DNA from: Solimicrobium silvestre
Lineage (GTDB): Bacteria > Pseudomonadota > Gammaproteobacteria > Burkholderiales > Burkholderiaceae_D
DNA length: 64,000 nt
Assembly (NCBI RefSeq): GCF_002976435.1
Contig: NZ_PUGF01000012.1
Span: 100,572 to 164,571, forward strand
Direction of reading: 5' to 3'
Shown here: positions 21,720 to 31,291 of the stretch, one piece after another
How the letters are laid out: every line of letters starts with the position of its first letter
Position numbering within the stretch: the first letter of the stretch is position 1
Position numbers and translations under genes: made by a program
The notes under the pieces: model-generated
Database searches by the model: none
What the model was told of the DNA's origin: nothing
The model's input: the letters and a program-made list of their open reading frames with translations, nothing else

Positions 21720-23159
21720 ATGCTAAAAGTAAATGAGCCATCTGACGCTATTACTGCAATGCAGCCGGACTGGGCAAAGGTTGATGCGCTGGTTGGCGGC
21801 ACTAAAGCGATGCGGGCAGCTGGCAAGGCATATTTACCTCAATGGCCGAGTGAAAAGGATGCAAGCTACGAATACCGCCTAAAAACGTCTACTTTGTTTA
21901 ATGCGTTTTCTCACACAGTTGAGAATATGGCTGGCAAGCCGTTTAGTGAACCGATCGCTTTCGATAAAGTTGACGAAACAATTCAAACTTGGTTCGATAA
22001 CATTGATTTAGCCGGCCGCAATCTACACGTTTTCGCGAACGAGGTTCTTAAATCTGGTTTGAAATATGGATTGACACATATTTTGGTCGATTATCAGCGC
22101 ACCGAAGGTGTGCAGACCCTCGCTGATGAAAAAGCGATGGGTGCGCGACCATATGTAATTCATATTCCACCTGGCGCAATTCTTGGCTGGATGAGTGATG
22201 TTGTGCATGGCGTTGAAATGTTGACGCAAGTGCGGATTTTGGAAAATGTTACCGTTCCCGACGGTAGTTTCGGCACAAAGCTAATTCAACAGGTTCGCGT
22301 ACTTGAAGTCGGGAAATGGGCTACTTTTCGCAAAGGCACGGATGGCGAATGGGCGAAATTTGATTCCGGAGCGGTCATGCAAAAAGCAGGCGTGCCGCTC
22401 AATTTCATACCTTTAGTAACGTATTACGGTAAACGTACCGGATTTATGACCGCAGATTTGCCTTTGGGCGACCTAGCTGATTTAAATATCAAGCACTGGC
22501 AATCAACAAGCGACCAAGATTCAATTTTACATACTGCGCGAGTGCCAATTCTGGCGGTTTTTGGTGATGATCGAGATGAGGATAATTCAAAGCCGGTCGT
22601 GATCGGTGCTGGGTCTATTTTCAATCTACCTCTTGGCGCAGATGCGAAATTTGTAGAGCATACCGGTGCAGCAATCGGCGCAGGCCGCCAATCCTTGCAA
22701 GATTTAGAAGCGCAAATGCGCTTAATCGGCGCTGAACTATTGATCGATGCAACTGGTGACGTGTCGGCCACACAAGCCGCACTCGATACCGCACAGCAGC
22801 AAAGTAAGTTATCGGCAATGGTGCAAAACCTTGAAGATACTCTAGACCAAGTGACTGACATAATGTCTGCGTGGGCAGGCATTACAAACGATGGCGACAT
22901 CACTATATTTAAAGACTTCGCCAAGGCCAGCGTAACTGGGCAAACCGAGATCATGCTCACCAATGCAACGACATTGAATTTGATTTCGCCTGAAACGTGG
23001 TTCTCTGAAATGAAGCGGCGTGGCGTGATTGATCCGGATGCACTCTGGGCGGATGAGCAGGAGCGGCTTAGCCTTCATGCGCCAATGCTGCCCAATATAC
23101 CTCCTGCTGTTGTGCCGCCAGTGCCAGCGGTGATTCCTCCTGAAAATGTAGAAGCATAA
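21720..23159 (+). CDS. portal protein, DUF4055 family
   Basis: The 479-aa protein contains EKDASYEYRLKTSTLFNAFS and NMAGKPFSEPI near the N-terminus, and QSSDQDSIL-type and HTARVPIL segments typical of DUF4055 portals, ending in a Pro-rich tail. It starts one base after the terL stop and its stop overlaps the next ATG (TAATG). Confidence 0.88.
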   Translation: MLKVNEPSDAITAMQPDWAKVDALVGGTKAMRAAGKAYLPQWPSEKDASYEYRLKTSTLFNAFSHTVENMAGKPFSEPIAFDKVDETIQTWFDNIDLAGRNLHVFANEVLKSGLKYGLTHILVDYQRTEGVQTLADEKAMGARPYVIHIPPGAILGWMSDVVHGVEMLTQVRILENVTVPDGSFGTKLIQQVRVLEVGKWATFRKGTDGEWAKFDSGAVMQKAGVPLNFIPLVTYYGKRTGFMTADLPLGDLADLNIKHWQSTSDQDSILHTARVPILAVFGDDRDEDNSKPVVIGAGSIFNLPLGADAKFVEHTGAAIGAGRQSLQDLEAQMRLIGAELLIDATGDVSATQAALDTAQQQSKLSAMVQNLEDTLDQVTDIMSAWAGITNDGDITIFKDFAKASVTGQTEIMLTNATTLNLISPETWFSEMKRRGVIDPDALWADEQERLSLHAPMLPNIPPAVVPPVPAVIPPENVEA

Positions 23160-24211
23160 TGGGTGCCGTAGACGCCGCCATATTTGAAGCGATGATCGCG
23201 CACGCAATGAATATTTTGCGTTTTAGCGCGGGTGTCAATAAGGCAATCCTTGAATTACTCACCCAATTAAGTCAGGATTTAGTTAAAAAACTGCAAGAAT
23301 CTGATTTAACCGAGTTCAATCAGCAGCGCACGCAAAAGCTGCTGCGCGAATCTGACGCGATTATTAATAATGCCTATGGCATAGCGCAAGCATCAATAAC
23401 TGAGCAGTTAAATGGACTGGGCGGGGTTGAGAGCCAGTTTGTTAAAAATCTATTGAATTCAGTGCTGCAGGTCAGTTTGGATATTTCTCTGCCGAGTGCG
23501 CAATATCTGAAAACGCTTGTTTCTGAAGTGTTGATTCAAGGTGCACCATCTAAGCTATGGTGGGAACGTCAGGCTGCCAATACCACATTTAATTTCTCCA
23601 ACGTCGTGCGCCTTGGAATGGCCCAGGGTGAAACCATTGATCAAATTGTTGCGCGCGTAGCTGGTAAAGGCGAACAACCCGGCATTATGAATGTAGCGCG
23701 AAATAATGCGCGTGCTTTGGTACACAGCTCGGTGATGACGGTATCGAATCAAGCCAGGCTGGAAACGTTTAAGCAGAATCCGAGCGTAGTGAAGGGCAAT
23801 CAATGGCTGGCAACCATGGATAGCCATACTTGTGTGCTATGCGCGGCCAGATCAGGCCTTGAGTGGGATTTGGATGGTGCGCCTATTGATCATGATCTGC
23901 CGTTTCAAGCTCCTCCGATTCATTGGGGCGATCGCTGCGTGCTGTCGCCTGTATTGAAAACATTTGCAGAAATGGGCTTGGACATTCCTGAGATTAAAAA
24001 AAGTACTCGCGCCAGCTCAGGTGGGCAGATCAGCGCCGATACAACATTTACCGACTTTCTGAAATCAAAATCTGACCAGTTTCAGAATGAAATGCTCGGC
24101 ACTGGCAAAGCCGATTTATTCCGGCGCGGCAAAATTAGCCTATCCGATTTACTTGATCAACGCGGCAACGAACTAAATCTTGCGCAGTTACGCGCCAAAT
24201 ACGACAACTGA
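23159..24211 (+). CDS. MuF-like minor head protein
   Basis: The 350-aa product has a helical N-terminal half. A Mu protein F-like core follows: ARALVHSSVMTVSNQARLE, then WLATMDSHTCVLCAARSG, then PPIHWGDRCVLSPV, with the Cys/His cluster expected for this family. Located after the portal, where it is usually packaged in the head. Confidence 0.88.
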   Translation: MGAVDAAIFEAMIAHAMNILRFSAGVNKAILELLTQLSQDLVKKLQESDLTEFNQQRTQKLLRESDAIINNAYGIAQASITEQLNGLGGVESQFVKNLLNSVLQVSLDISLPSAQYLKTLVSEVLIQGAPSKLWWERQAANTTFNFSNVVRLGMAQGETIDQIVARVAGKGEQPGIMNVARNNARALVHSSVMTVSNQARLETFKQNPSVVKGNQWLATMDSHTCVLCAARSGLEWDLDGAPIDHDLPFQAPPIHWGDRCVLSPVLKTFAEMGLDIPEIKKSTRASSGGQISADTTFTDFLKSKSDQFQNEMLGTGKADLFRRGKISLSDLLDQRGNELNLAQLRAKYDN

Positions 24212-24223
24212 AAGGAGGTGATC
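24210..24223 (+). promoter_or_regulatory. 14-nt perfect complement of the 16S rRNA 3' tail
   Basis: GAAAGGAGGTGATC covers the MuF stop and is a full-length anti-anti-Shine-Dalgarno. No proper start codon lies 5-10 nt downstream; only an overlapping GTG opens a 19-codon frame (24218-24277). A similar GGGGAGGTGAG lies at 18770-18780. Confidence 0.5.
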
Positions 24224-24266
24224 TTCTCCACTCGCAACCATAAGCGACAGTTATATAAGCTACACA

Positions 24267-24292
24267 AGCCAGCCTAAACCGCTGGCTTTTTT
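24267..24292 (+). terminator. Rho-independent terminator after the MuF gene
   Basis: AGCCAGC/GCTGGCT stem followed by six T. Confidence 0.75.
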
Positions 24293-24300
24293 GTTTTCAG

Positions 24301-24332
24301 GCCGTGAATCACTCCGATTCGCGGCTTTTTTT
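24301..24332 (+). terminator. second tandem Rho-independent terminator
   Basis: GCCGTGAATC and GATTCGCGGC form a stem followed by seven T, 9 bp after the first terminator. Together they would insulate the scaffold gene unless late transcription is antiterminated. Confidence 0.75.
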
Positions 24333-24412
24333 ATGTCCGCAGCGCGGAAGCAAGCGGACGCAACGGATCGGATGATCCATCGAATAGGCCGGATGGCCGG
24401 AAAGTTAGCACT

Positions 24413-25201
24413 ATGAAAATCAAACTTGATGATAAGGGCAACGTAGTTGTTCAGGATGGCAAGGTTGTTTACGTGTACGACGATGGCAAGGAAGTGGCAT
24501 TTGATGCTGTTTCTACGGTCGCAAAAATCAATGGATTAAACGGTGAAGCGAAAGCGCATCGTGAGCGTGCCGAAGCAGCAGAAACGAAATTGAAATCATT
24601 CGAAGGCATCGCCGATCCTGAAATCGCACGTAAAGCGCTGGAAACCATCAAAAACATCGACGACAAAAAGCTGGTGGATGCTGGCAAGGTCGAAGAAGTG
24701 CGCGCTGCCGCTGTTAAGGCTTACGAAGACAAGTTGGTCGCTGCCAATCAAACGCACGCCGAGCAAATGGCGAAGTTGCACGTGGATTTGGAGCGTGCCA
24801 ATGGTGATCTTCATTCTGAAAAAATTGGCGGCAGCTTTAATCGCTCAAAGCTAATTACTGAAAAGTTTGCAATTCCTGCTGACCTGGTGCAAGCCCGATT
24901 TGGGAGTGCATTCAAGATTGAAGAAGGCAAAATCGTTGCCAAAGACAACGCCGGAAATAAGATTTTTTCTCGCTCTCGTCCTGGTGATTTAGCTGACTTT
25001 GATGAAGCACTTGAAATTCTAGTTGATCAGTATCCCTACAAGGATCAGATCCTCAAGGGTTCAGGTGCAACTGGTAGCGGGGCAACAGGTGGGAATCAAG
25101 GTGCTAGCGGTAAGAAAACAATCCCCCGGTCACAGTTCGATGCAATGGATGCTGGCAGCAGAGCAACCGCTATGCGAGACGGTGCGACCGTAACAGACTA
25201 A
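24413..25201 (+). CDS. phage scaffolding protein (candidate)
   Basis: The 262-aa acidic protein has a short beta-like start (MKIKLDDKGNVVVQDGKVVY) and a long charged coiled-coil region (~45-140). A C-terminal domain (FAIPADLVQARFGSAFKIEE, ALEILVDQYP) and a Gly/Ser/Ala-rich tail follow. Position directly before the coat protein and the helical composition fit an internal scaffold. Confidence 0.72.
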   Translation: MKIKLDDKGNVVVQDGKVVYVYDDGKEVAFDAVSTVAKINGLNGEAKAHRERAEAAETKLKSFEGIADPEIARKALETIKNIDDKKLVDAGKVEEVRAAAVKAYEDKLVAANQTHAEQMAKLHVDLERANGDLHSEKIGGSFNRSKLITEKFAIPADLVQARFGSAFKIEEGKIVAKDNAGNKIFSRSRPGDLADFDEALEILVDQYPYKDQILKGSGATGSGATGGNQGASGKKTIPRSQFDAMDAGSRATAMRDGATVTD

Positions 25202-25228
25202 CCCCAAACTATTTTTTGACAACTTGAA

Positions 25229-25249
25229 CCCGCCATGTGCGGGTTTTTT
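25229..25249 (+). terminator. Rho-independent terminator before the coat gene
   Basis: CCCGC/GCGGG stem with six T, 23 bp before the coat ATG. Confidence 0.7.
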
Positions 25250-25271
25250 CATTTCTGAAAGGCTCTACGTC

Positions 25272-26438
25272 ATGGCGAATAACCTTAACGGTCTAATTCC
25301 GACCTTGTATCAAGCGCTGGATATTGTTTCCCGCGAAGTCGTTGGATTTATCCCTGCTGTTGCTAAAAACTCCAATGGAGAAAAAGCGGCAGTCAATGAA
25401 ATTATCTCTATTCCACAAACAACACAGGGCGGTTTAATTGACATCGTTCCGGGTGCTATTGCTGGTACCGGTGGCAGTCAAACTGTTGCGCCGCTCAACA
25501 TGACAATCTCGAAGTCAAAGGCTTACGAGGTTCTCTGGAACGGTGAAGAGCAAAAAGGCATGAACAACGCCGGTACTTATAACGGCGTGTTGATGAATCA
25601 ATTTACACAAGGTTTCCGTACTTTGGCAAACGCTGTTGAGGCTGATTTGGCTCTTTGCGGCTTCTCTGCATCGCGTGCTTACGGTACTGCTGGCACTACG
25701 CCATTTGGTAACGCTGGTGATTTGTCTGATTTTGCTCAATCACGCAAAATTCTGATCGATAACGGTGCACCAATGTCTGATTTGCATATGGTCATGAATA
25801 CAGCGGCAGCCGCTAACTTGCGCGGCAAACAGTCTAGCTTATTCAAGGTTAATGAATCCGGCACTGAGATTCTGTTGCGCACAGGTTCGATTGCTATGCC
25901 TGTAGATGGTTTCTTCCCGCATGAATCGGGTCAAATTCAGACTTTCACAAAAGGTACTGGTTCGGCATATACAACCGATACAGCAAGTTATGCCGTTGGC
26001 GCAACTGTCATTAATTTGATCGGTGGATCAGGAACAGTTTTAGCCGGTGACGTCGTGTCATTGGCAGGTGATACCAATAAATACGTGGTTGCTGTTGGTA
26101 CTGCCGCGCCTGGCCCAATCACATTGCAAGCACCAGGCTTGCGCCAAGCTATTCCAGCTGTAGCCACTGCATTAACCACTGGCGCAAGCTATACCGCCAA
26201 CTTGGCATTTGATCGCAATGCAATTCAATTAATTACTCGCTCACCTGCTATGCCAATGGGTCCAGACGGTAAAGCAATCGACATGGCCGAAGATGTGATT
26301 GAATTGCAAGATCCTGTTACTGGCATCGTGTTCCAGATTGCTATGTACAAAATGTACCGCCAAGTTAAGTATGAAATTGGCTTGGCATGGGGCACAAAAG
26401 CAATTAAGCCGAATCACATGGCAATTTTGCTGGGTTAA
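25272..26438 (+). CDS. major capsid protein, P22 coat family
   Basis: The 388-aa protein starts MANNLNGLIPTLYQALDIVS and has REVVGFIPAVAKNSNGEKAA, as in P22 gp5-type coats (PF11651). A central beta-rich insertion (~230-310) matches the position of the P22 I-domain. The C-terminus carries FQIAMYKMYRQVKYEIGLAW. ATG 25272 is used; an earlier frame start lies in the terminator. Confidence 0.9.
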   Translation: MANNLNGLIPTLYQALDIVSREVVGFIPAVAKNSNGEKAAVNEIISIPQTTQGGLIDIVPGAIAGTGGSQTVAPLNMTISKSKAYEVLWNGEEQKGMNNAGTYNGVLMNQFTQGFRTLANAVEADLALCGFSASRAYGTAGTTPFGNAGDLSDFAQSRKILIDNGAPMSDLHMVMNTAAAANLRGKQSSLFKVNESGTEILLRTGSIAMPVDGFFPHESGQIQTFTKGTGSAYTTDTASYAVGATVINLIGGSGTVLAGDVVSLAGDTNKYVVAVGTAAPGPITLQAPGLRQAIPAVATALTTGASYTANLAFDRNAIQLITRSPAMPMGPDGKAIDMAEDVIELQDPVTGIVFQIAMYKMYRQVKYEIGLAWGTKAIKPNHMAILLG

Positions 26439-26467
26439 TCGGGAAGTTATATCGATGTTTAATTAAA

Positions 26468-26491
26468 AGGGGGCTTCGGCTCCCTTTTTTT
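26468..26491 (+). terminator. Rho-independent terminator after the coat gene
   Basis: GGGGGC, loop TTCG, GCTCCC, then eight T. Confidence 0.75.
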
Positions 26492-26504
26492 GATTGGAAA
26501 TTGT

Positions 26505-26744
26505 ATGAGTGATGCATGTGAAACAGTAAAAATAGTATCTCCAATTACGGATGAAAACCCACTGGGCTTCATCGTAATTAATAAATGTGATTTAACTGAT
26601 GCCGATAATTTATTCGGCGAAAGCGTAGCAACTGCTGTGTTGACTTTCCCACAGCTCAAAGATGCATTGACCGCCAAGGGCGTGACTATTCCGAATGGCG
26701 CGAAAAAAGCTGACTTGCAAGCGTTACTTGATGCGAATAGCTAA
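26505..26744 (+). CDS. 79-aa protein with a C-terminal HeH/LEM-like motif
   Basis: MSDACETVKIVSPITDENPL, then a C-terminal LKDALTAKGVTIPNGAKKAD and LQALLD, which is the helix-extension-helix motif common in small phage head proteins. Likely a head or connector accessory. Confidence 0.6.
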   Translation: MSDACETVKIVSPITDENPLGFIVINKCDLTDADNLFGESVATAVLTFPQLKDALTAKGVTIPNGAKKADLQALLDANS

Positions 26745-26863
26745 TCAAGTGTAACCGAATCAAACCGCCATCCTTTTAGAGTAATTAGCTGAATTTAATA
26801 GGGGATAGAGCGGATTTAATGCATTCGTCTTTCCCTAAAATCTACTCTTAATGAGGACTTAAT

Positions 26864-27967
26864 ATGTTCCCAACCACAATTCCCCTCCGCACGGCTCTTG
26901 CGGGCGGTGGCCGCCAAAATGCAACGCAGCTTGGCGCTGATGTCAATGTGTTGTCAGTCGTAGCAACGGCTGGTGACAGTGCAATTTTACCTCCAGCAAC
27001 TCAGGGTGTGACAGTTCGCGTGTATAACACAGGGCTTCAAGCAGCTCAAATTTTTGGCTATCAAGCTGGAAACAATACGGATACCGTTGAAACGCAAGCG
27101 GCAGGTATTAGGCAGCCAGCAAATAGCTGCATTGATTATTATTGCGCGATTCAAGGAAACTGGATCCCAGAATATCAATTCACACATAATTTGTTGGCGG
27201 TAACTGATCCTGTCGCAACCAACGACAATACTCAAGGCTTTGGCCCGGGCTCAGATTGGTTCAACGTTCTACTGAGTCGTGAATGGTCTTGCCTTAGTGC
27301 TGCCACTGGTGCTGCTGTGTGGTCGTTCGATGGCTGTGTGCCTGGCGTTGGCGTTGATCCATCAGGCATGCTGACTCAGTTCGGTAACTGCGCTATCACG
27401 CCTGCATTGACCCCATTTGCTCAATTTGGCGAAGAGGGTAATTTGTACCGCAATATTGCTAACCCTATTGCTGGCAATGGCACAGACACGACGGACGATA
27501 TTTTAGATGGCTTTGTGCTGCCAGCTAATGCATTTGATCAGGCAAAACGCGGATTGCAATTAACATTCCAAGGCAAATTTGGCGCTACAGCCAATAACAA
27601 GCGGTTCAAAATTTGGGCAAATCCGACAATTGTTGGCGGCTCTATAGTTGCTGGCGTTAATTCTGGCGGCTCTGTTTCTAGCGTTGGTGCTGGCGCGCTG
27701 CTGTTCGATTCCGGCGTTCAAACCAACAATGCAACCGGTTTAGCGGTCCTGTTGCAGTTGTTTAAATATGGCGTCGCTGGTAGCAATACGCAATATAGCC
27801 AGGCTCAGCCAATTTTCGGTACTGTCCATGGCGGTGTAAGTATGCCGGTGTTTTCAACACTCGTTGAAAATGCCCCGATTAATATTGTGATTACTGGTTC
27901 GTCGCCTACTACAGGCGCAGCCGGCGACGTTGTTCTGAACTTTTCCGAAGTAAATGCAATGAATTAA
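26864..27967 (+). CDS. 367-aa probable head decoration or structural protein
   Basis: Beta-rich, Gly/Thr/Ala/Asn-rich sequence starting MFPTTIPLRTALAGGGRQNA, with an AGGA ribosome site. It lies between coat and connector genes, so a virion surface role is likely. No family recognised. Confidence 0.6.
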   Translation: MFPTTIPLRTALAGGGRQNATQLGADVNVLSVVATAGDSAILPPATQGVTVRVYNTGLQAAQIFGYQAGNNTDTVETQAAGIRQPANSCIDYYCAIQGNWIPEYQFTHNLLAVTDPVATNDNTQGFGPGSDWFNVLLSREWSCLSAATGAAVWSFDGCVPGVGVDPSGMLTQFGNCAITPALTPFAQFGEEGNLYRNIANPIAGNGTDTTDDILDGFVLPANAFDQAKRGLQLTFQGKFGATANNKRFKIWANPTIVGGSIVAGVNSGGSVSSVGAGALLFDSGVQTNNATGLAVLLQLFKYGVAGSNTQYSQAQPIFGTVHGGVSMPVFSTLVENAPINIVITGSSPTTGAAGDVVLNFSEVNAMN

Positions 27968-28047
27968 AGCTAGTAGGCGAGTGCTAGAAACTTAGCATTC
28001 GCTGACGCTTATTGCCGCTCAAAATATTATTTCAACCAAGGTTAATA

Positions 28048-28560
28048 ATGACAATTATTGTCGAAGATGGTACGGGCGTCACTGGCGCGGAAAGCTACGT
28101 TACAGTCGCTTTTTGCACCGCCTACCATGCGGCTAGAAATAACACTGCATGGGCTGCAATCGCCAATGACACTTTGCGAGAAGGGTATTTGCGACTAGCG
28201 ACCGATTACATGGTGCAAGCTTATCGCGGCAAATGGAAGGGGCTGCGCGCGGGCATTACTCAAGCTCTTGACTGGCCGCGTCGCTCAGTTGTACTAGATG
28301 ATCTTGCACTGTATTACGCAGTTCCTTACACCATCGTTCCTACGGAAGTTATGAATGCGTGCTGCATTCTGGCATTAAAAGCTAGTGCGGGTGATTTGGC
28401 ACCGGATTTAGATCGTGCAACGGCGAGTGAAATTGTGGGCCCGATTACAACGACATACTTTGCCGGTTCGCCTCAGCACACTCGGTACCGATCAGTAGAT
28501 TTATTGCTTAAGCCATATATCGACGGAACAGACACTAACGGGCAGCTGGTGCGCGGATGA
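28048..28560 (+). CDS. head completion/DnaT-like connector protein
   Basis: The 170-aa protein starts MTIIVEDGTGVTGAESYVTV and has RLATDYMVQAYRGKWKG and QALDWPRR. This matches the phage head family named DnaT-like ssDNA-binding, which functions at the head-tail junction. Confidence 0.72.
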   Translation: MTIIVEDGTGVTGAESYVTVAFCTAYHAARNNTAWAAIANDTLREGYLRLATDYMVQAYRGKWKGLRAGITQALDWPRRSVVLDDLALYYAVPYTIVPTEVMNACCILALKASAGDLAPDLDRATASEIVGPITTTYFAGSPQHTRYRSVDLLLKPYIDGTDTNGQLVRG

Positions 28561-28934
28561 GTTTTTATGCTGATGCGGCCAACACGGCCGACAAGTTGCT
28601 CAAGAAATATGGGCAAACGGCGATTTTGCGCGTTTTGACTCCAGTTGTATATGATCCAACGAGCATTGTGCCCAGCTCTGCAGCTACTACTGATTATCCA
28701 GTAACCGTCGCATTGTTTGACTACACCTGGCGGCAAGGTGGACTGTCCACTACGGCAAATACCATGATCGAGGCTGGCGATAAAGAAATTTACATGAGCG
28801 CCGTTGGCCTGACTTTAATTCCGCAACCTGAAAATCAGGTGATTGCGGGCGGACAAACTTGGACAATTAAATCAGTCAAACAAGTAAATCCGGCGGGCAC
28901 GGCAGTAATTTACACGCTGCAGGGACGCACTTAA
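28557..28934 (+). CDS. head-tail stopper-like protein
   Basis: 125 residues, beginning MSFYADAANTADKLLKKYGQ, beta-rich in the middle, ending in VIYTLQGRT. It overlaps the previous gene by 4 bp. Size and place match head closure (stopper) proteins. Confidence 0.62.
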   Translation: MSFYADAANTADKLLKKYGQTAILRVLTPVVYDPTSIVPSSAATTDYPVTVALFDYTWRQGGLSTTANTMIEAGDKEIYMSAVGLTLIPQPENQVIAGGQTWTIKSVKQVNPAGTAVIYTLQGRT

Positions 28935-28944
28935 TGGAAATATT

Positions 28945-29352
28945 ATGAGTGACGTAAAAATAAGAGCCGCACTGGAAACGGCATTGGTTGCTGTTATGCC
29001 GACGTTTCAATTTGCGTGGGAAAACGTGATGTTTGTGCCGACAGCTGGCATTCCGTTTGCAAAAGTAACTCTGAAAATGGCACAACCCCAAAATCCTACT
29101 CTGGGTGCAGGATTTCACCGTGAACGTGGAATTATGTTTGTTGGCCTGGCTTATCCATTAGGCCAAGGCAGCTTGGCCTCTATGACGCAAGCTGAATTAA
29201 TTAAAACAGCATTTGCGCGAGGCTCCTCATTTGCAAGTAATGGCGTGACGGTAATCGTCGATTCAACGCCAGAAATTGTGCCGGCTATTACTGATGCAGA
29301 TCGCTACAACATTCCTGTAAAAATTCGTTTCTGGGCTGATATTTACAACTAG
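28945..29352 (+). CDS. tail terminator-like protein (DUF4128-like)
   Basis: 135 residues, MSDVKIRAALETALVAVMPT then VKIRFWADIYN. The fold pattern and place (before the gp10-like and tail tube genes) match tail terminators. Confidence 0.62.
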   Translation: MSDVKIRAALETALVAVMPTFQFAWENVMFVPTAGIPFAKVTLKMAQPQNPTLGAGFHRERGIMFVGLAYPLGQGSLASMTQAELIKTAFARGSSFASNGVTVIVDSTPEIVPAITDADRYNIPVKIRFWADIYN

Positions 29353-29367
29353 TGTAAAGGCGTAAAT

Positions 29368-29862
29368 ATGGCTGGAGAATTTAAACTTGATGTGAGTGCT
29401 ATGGTCGCCAAGTGTGAAGGGCGAATTAATGAAGTCGTGCAAAAAATAGTGATTGGCATTAGCGCTGAATTAATGGAGAAATCACCCGTTGGTGATCCTG
29501 TTTTATGGAAGTCACCGCCGCCAAAAGGTTACATCGGAGGACACTTTAGGGCTAATTGGCAGTATGCCTTTAACGTTCCGCCAGGCGGCATTATTGATGA
29601 AATTGACCCGAGCGGCGATGCAACGAAAGATGAAGTGGCAACTCGTGTCAGTTCCACTTTAGGCGATGGCACTCATTATTTGGTGAACAATTTGCCCTAC
29701 GCGCAGCGACTTGAAAACGGCTGGAGTACTCAAGCGCCAATTGGAATGGTGGCACTCACCGTTGTTGACTTCAGCCTCATTGTTAATGAAGCTGCAAATG
29801 GTGTGCAAAACGGTACCAGTAGCGAAGATTTCGCAGCCGGATTTGAAACTTATAAATTATGA
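29368..29862 (+). CDS. HK97 gp10-like neck/tail completion protein
   Basis: 164 residues, with VIGISAELMEKSPVGDP and GGHFRANWQYAFNVPP, then NLPYAQRLENGWSTQAP, the typical pattern of this family. Confidence 0.78.
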   Translation: MAGEFKLDVSAMVAKCEGRINEVVQKIVIGISAELMEKSPVGDPVLWKSPPPKGYIGGHFRANWQYAFNVPPGGIIDEIDPSGDATKDEVATRVSSTLGDGTHYLVNNLPYAQRLENGWSTQAPIGMVALTVVDFSLIVNEAANGVQNGTSSEDFAAGFETYKL

Positions 29863-29882
29863 CTAATTAAGCAGCACCACTG

Positions 29883-29906
29883 ACCCGCGAATAGCGGGTT
29901 TTTTTT
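29883..29906 (+). terminator. Rho-independent terminator
   Basis: ACCCGC/GCGGGT stem and eight T after the gp10-like gene. Confidence 0.72.
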
Positions 29907-29937
29907 CGCCCAACGCATTACGTAAGCACATCCATTC

Positions 29938-29960
29938 ACCCGCCTAGTTGCGGGTTTTTT
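29938..29960 (+). terminator. second Rho-independent terminator, before the tail tube gene
   Basis: ACCCGC/GCGGGT stem again, with six T, 18 bp before the tail tube ATG. Confidence 0.72.
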
Positions 29961-29977
29961 CATTTAAAGGACATACC

Positions 29978-31204
29978 ATGATCGCAACTGGCATCGCAAA
30001 GCTACTTCGTTATAAAAAAGAGACTACTTGGGGAGTTCAGGCTAGCAATGTAGGTGGGCAAGCCTTGCGTCGCGTGACAAGTAATCTCGATCTAAAAAAG
30101 GCTACGTTCGGATCAAAAGAATTGCGGCCAGACTTTCAGGTTGCTGATTTTCGTCATGGTGGACGCTCTGTTGATGGCACGATTTCCGGTGAATTATCCG
30201 TTGGTACTTACGGTGACTTCATGGGATCAATTTGTCGTCAAGCATGGGCAGCTAAAGCCACTACAGGCGCAATAACTACTGTTGCTGCCGCATCTACCGT
30301 AGGCGCACAAGGTACGTTTACGTTGTCAGCGGGCTCATTCCTAGCAATGGGCTTCGATAATGGCGATGTCGTGACGTGCACTGGTTGGACAACAACTGGC
30401 GCGACAAATAATAACCATAATTTTTATTTAACCAACGTTACCGCCTTGGTGATGACAGGCGTATTTTTGGATGGCGTTCCAATGGGAACCAAGATTGCCG
30501 GTGATTCCGTCACGATCACTCAAGCCGGCAAGAAAAATTATCTTGCCACAAGCGGGCAAGTTAATGACAGCTATTCGATTGAACATTGGTTCTCTGATAT
30601 TCAGCAGTCAGAAACTTTCGTCGGTTGCCGAATTTCTTCGATGGACATTAAATTGCCATCCAACGGCTTTGCGATGATCGACACGGCGTTCATGGGTAAA
30701 GACATGATTCCGATGATTACCGGTGGGCCTTACTTTACTTCGCCGGCGTCCATTTCCACAGGTGGAAATTTAGCTGGTGTGAACGGTCAATTGTATGTTC
30801 AGGGTAACCAGGTGGGATTAATCACTGGCATGAACATCAAGATCAACGCCAACATGACGTCGGGTGAAGTGATTGGCTCGCCAACCCGCCCCGATGTGTT
30901 CATGGGTGCAATGGATGTGTCTGGCCAATTGACCGTGTACTTCATTGATAACGTTATGCGCGATCTATTTGTGAATGAAACCGAGGCGTCAGTACAGGTT
31001 GTTTTCACCAGCAATAACACAGCAACAGCCGATTTCATCGCTTTTACTTTACCGCGTATCAAACTAGGTGGCGGCTCAAAAGATGATGGTCAAAAAGGCT
31101 TAATCATGACGATGCCATATACCGCGCTGTTGAACATCTACGGCGGCGTAAACCTTGCAACGCCGTACACCACTCTTGCTATTCAAGATTCCCGCGTCCC
31201 TTAA
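29978..31204 (+). CDS. tail tube protein
   Basis: The 408-aa protein from ATG 29978 has KLLRYKKETTWGV, RHGGRSVDGTISGELSVGTY and a beta-rich remainder. Pattern and position (after neck proteins, before the frameshifted chaperones) identify the tube. It is longer than usual because of Thr/Ala-rich insert domains (~85-200). Confidence 0.8.
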   Translation: MIATGIAKLLRYKKETTWGVQASNVGGQALRRVTSNLDLKKATFGSKELRPDFQVADFRHGGRSVDGTISGELSVGTYGDFMGSICRQAWAAKATTGAITTVAAASTVGAQGTFTLSAGSFLAMGFDNGDVVTCTGWTTTGATNNNHNFYLTNVTALVMTGVFLDGVPMGTKIAGDSVTITQAGKKNYLATSGQVNDSYSIEHWFSDIQQSETFVGCRISSMDIKLPSNGFAMIDTAFMGKDMIPMITGGPYFTSPASISTGGNLAGVNGQLYVQGNQVGLITGMNIKINANMTSGEVIGSPTRPDVFMGAMDVSGQLTVYFIDNVMRDLFVNETEASVQVVFTSNNTATADFIAFTLPRIKLGGGSKDDGQKGLIMTMPYTALLNIYGGVNLATPYTTLAIQDSRVP

Positions 31205-31227
31205 TTTTTCCTTTTTCCATGTTTCAC

Positions 31228-31258
31228 AGAGACGGATTAGCTATCCGTCTCTCTTTTT
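31228..31258 (+). terminator. Rho-independent terminator after the tail tube gene
   Basis: AGAGACGGAT/ATCCGTCTCT is a 10-bp perfect stem followed by five T. Confidence 0.78.
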
Positions 31259-31291
31259 GTTCGTCCTTATAAATAACATTGGAGTAATACC

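Noticed and set aside
24218..24277. 19-codon GTG-initiated ORF after the MuF gene
   Set aside because: Its start lies inside the Shine-Dalgarno sequence and it ends in a terminator stem; no independent support.
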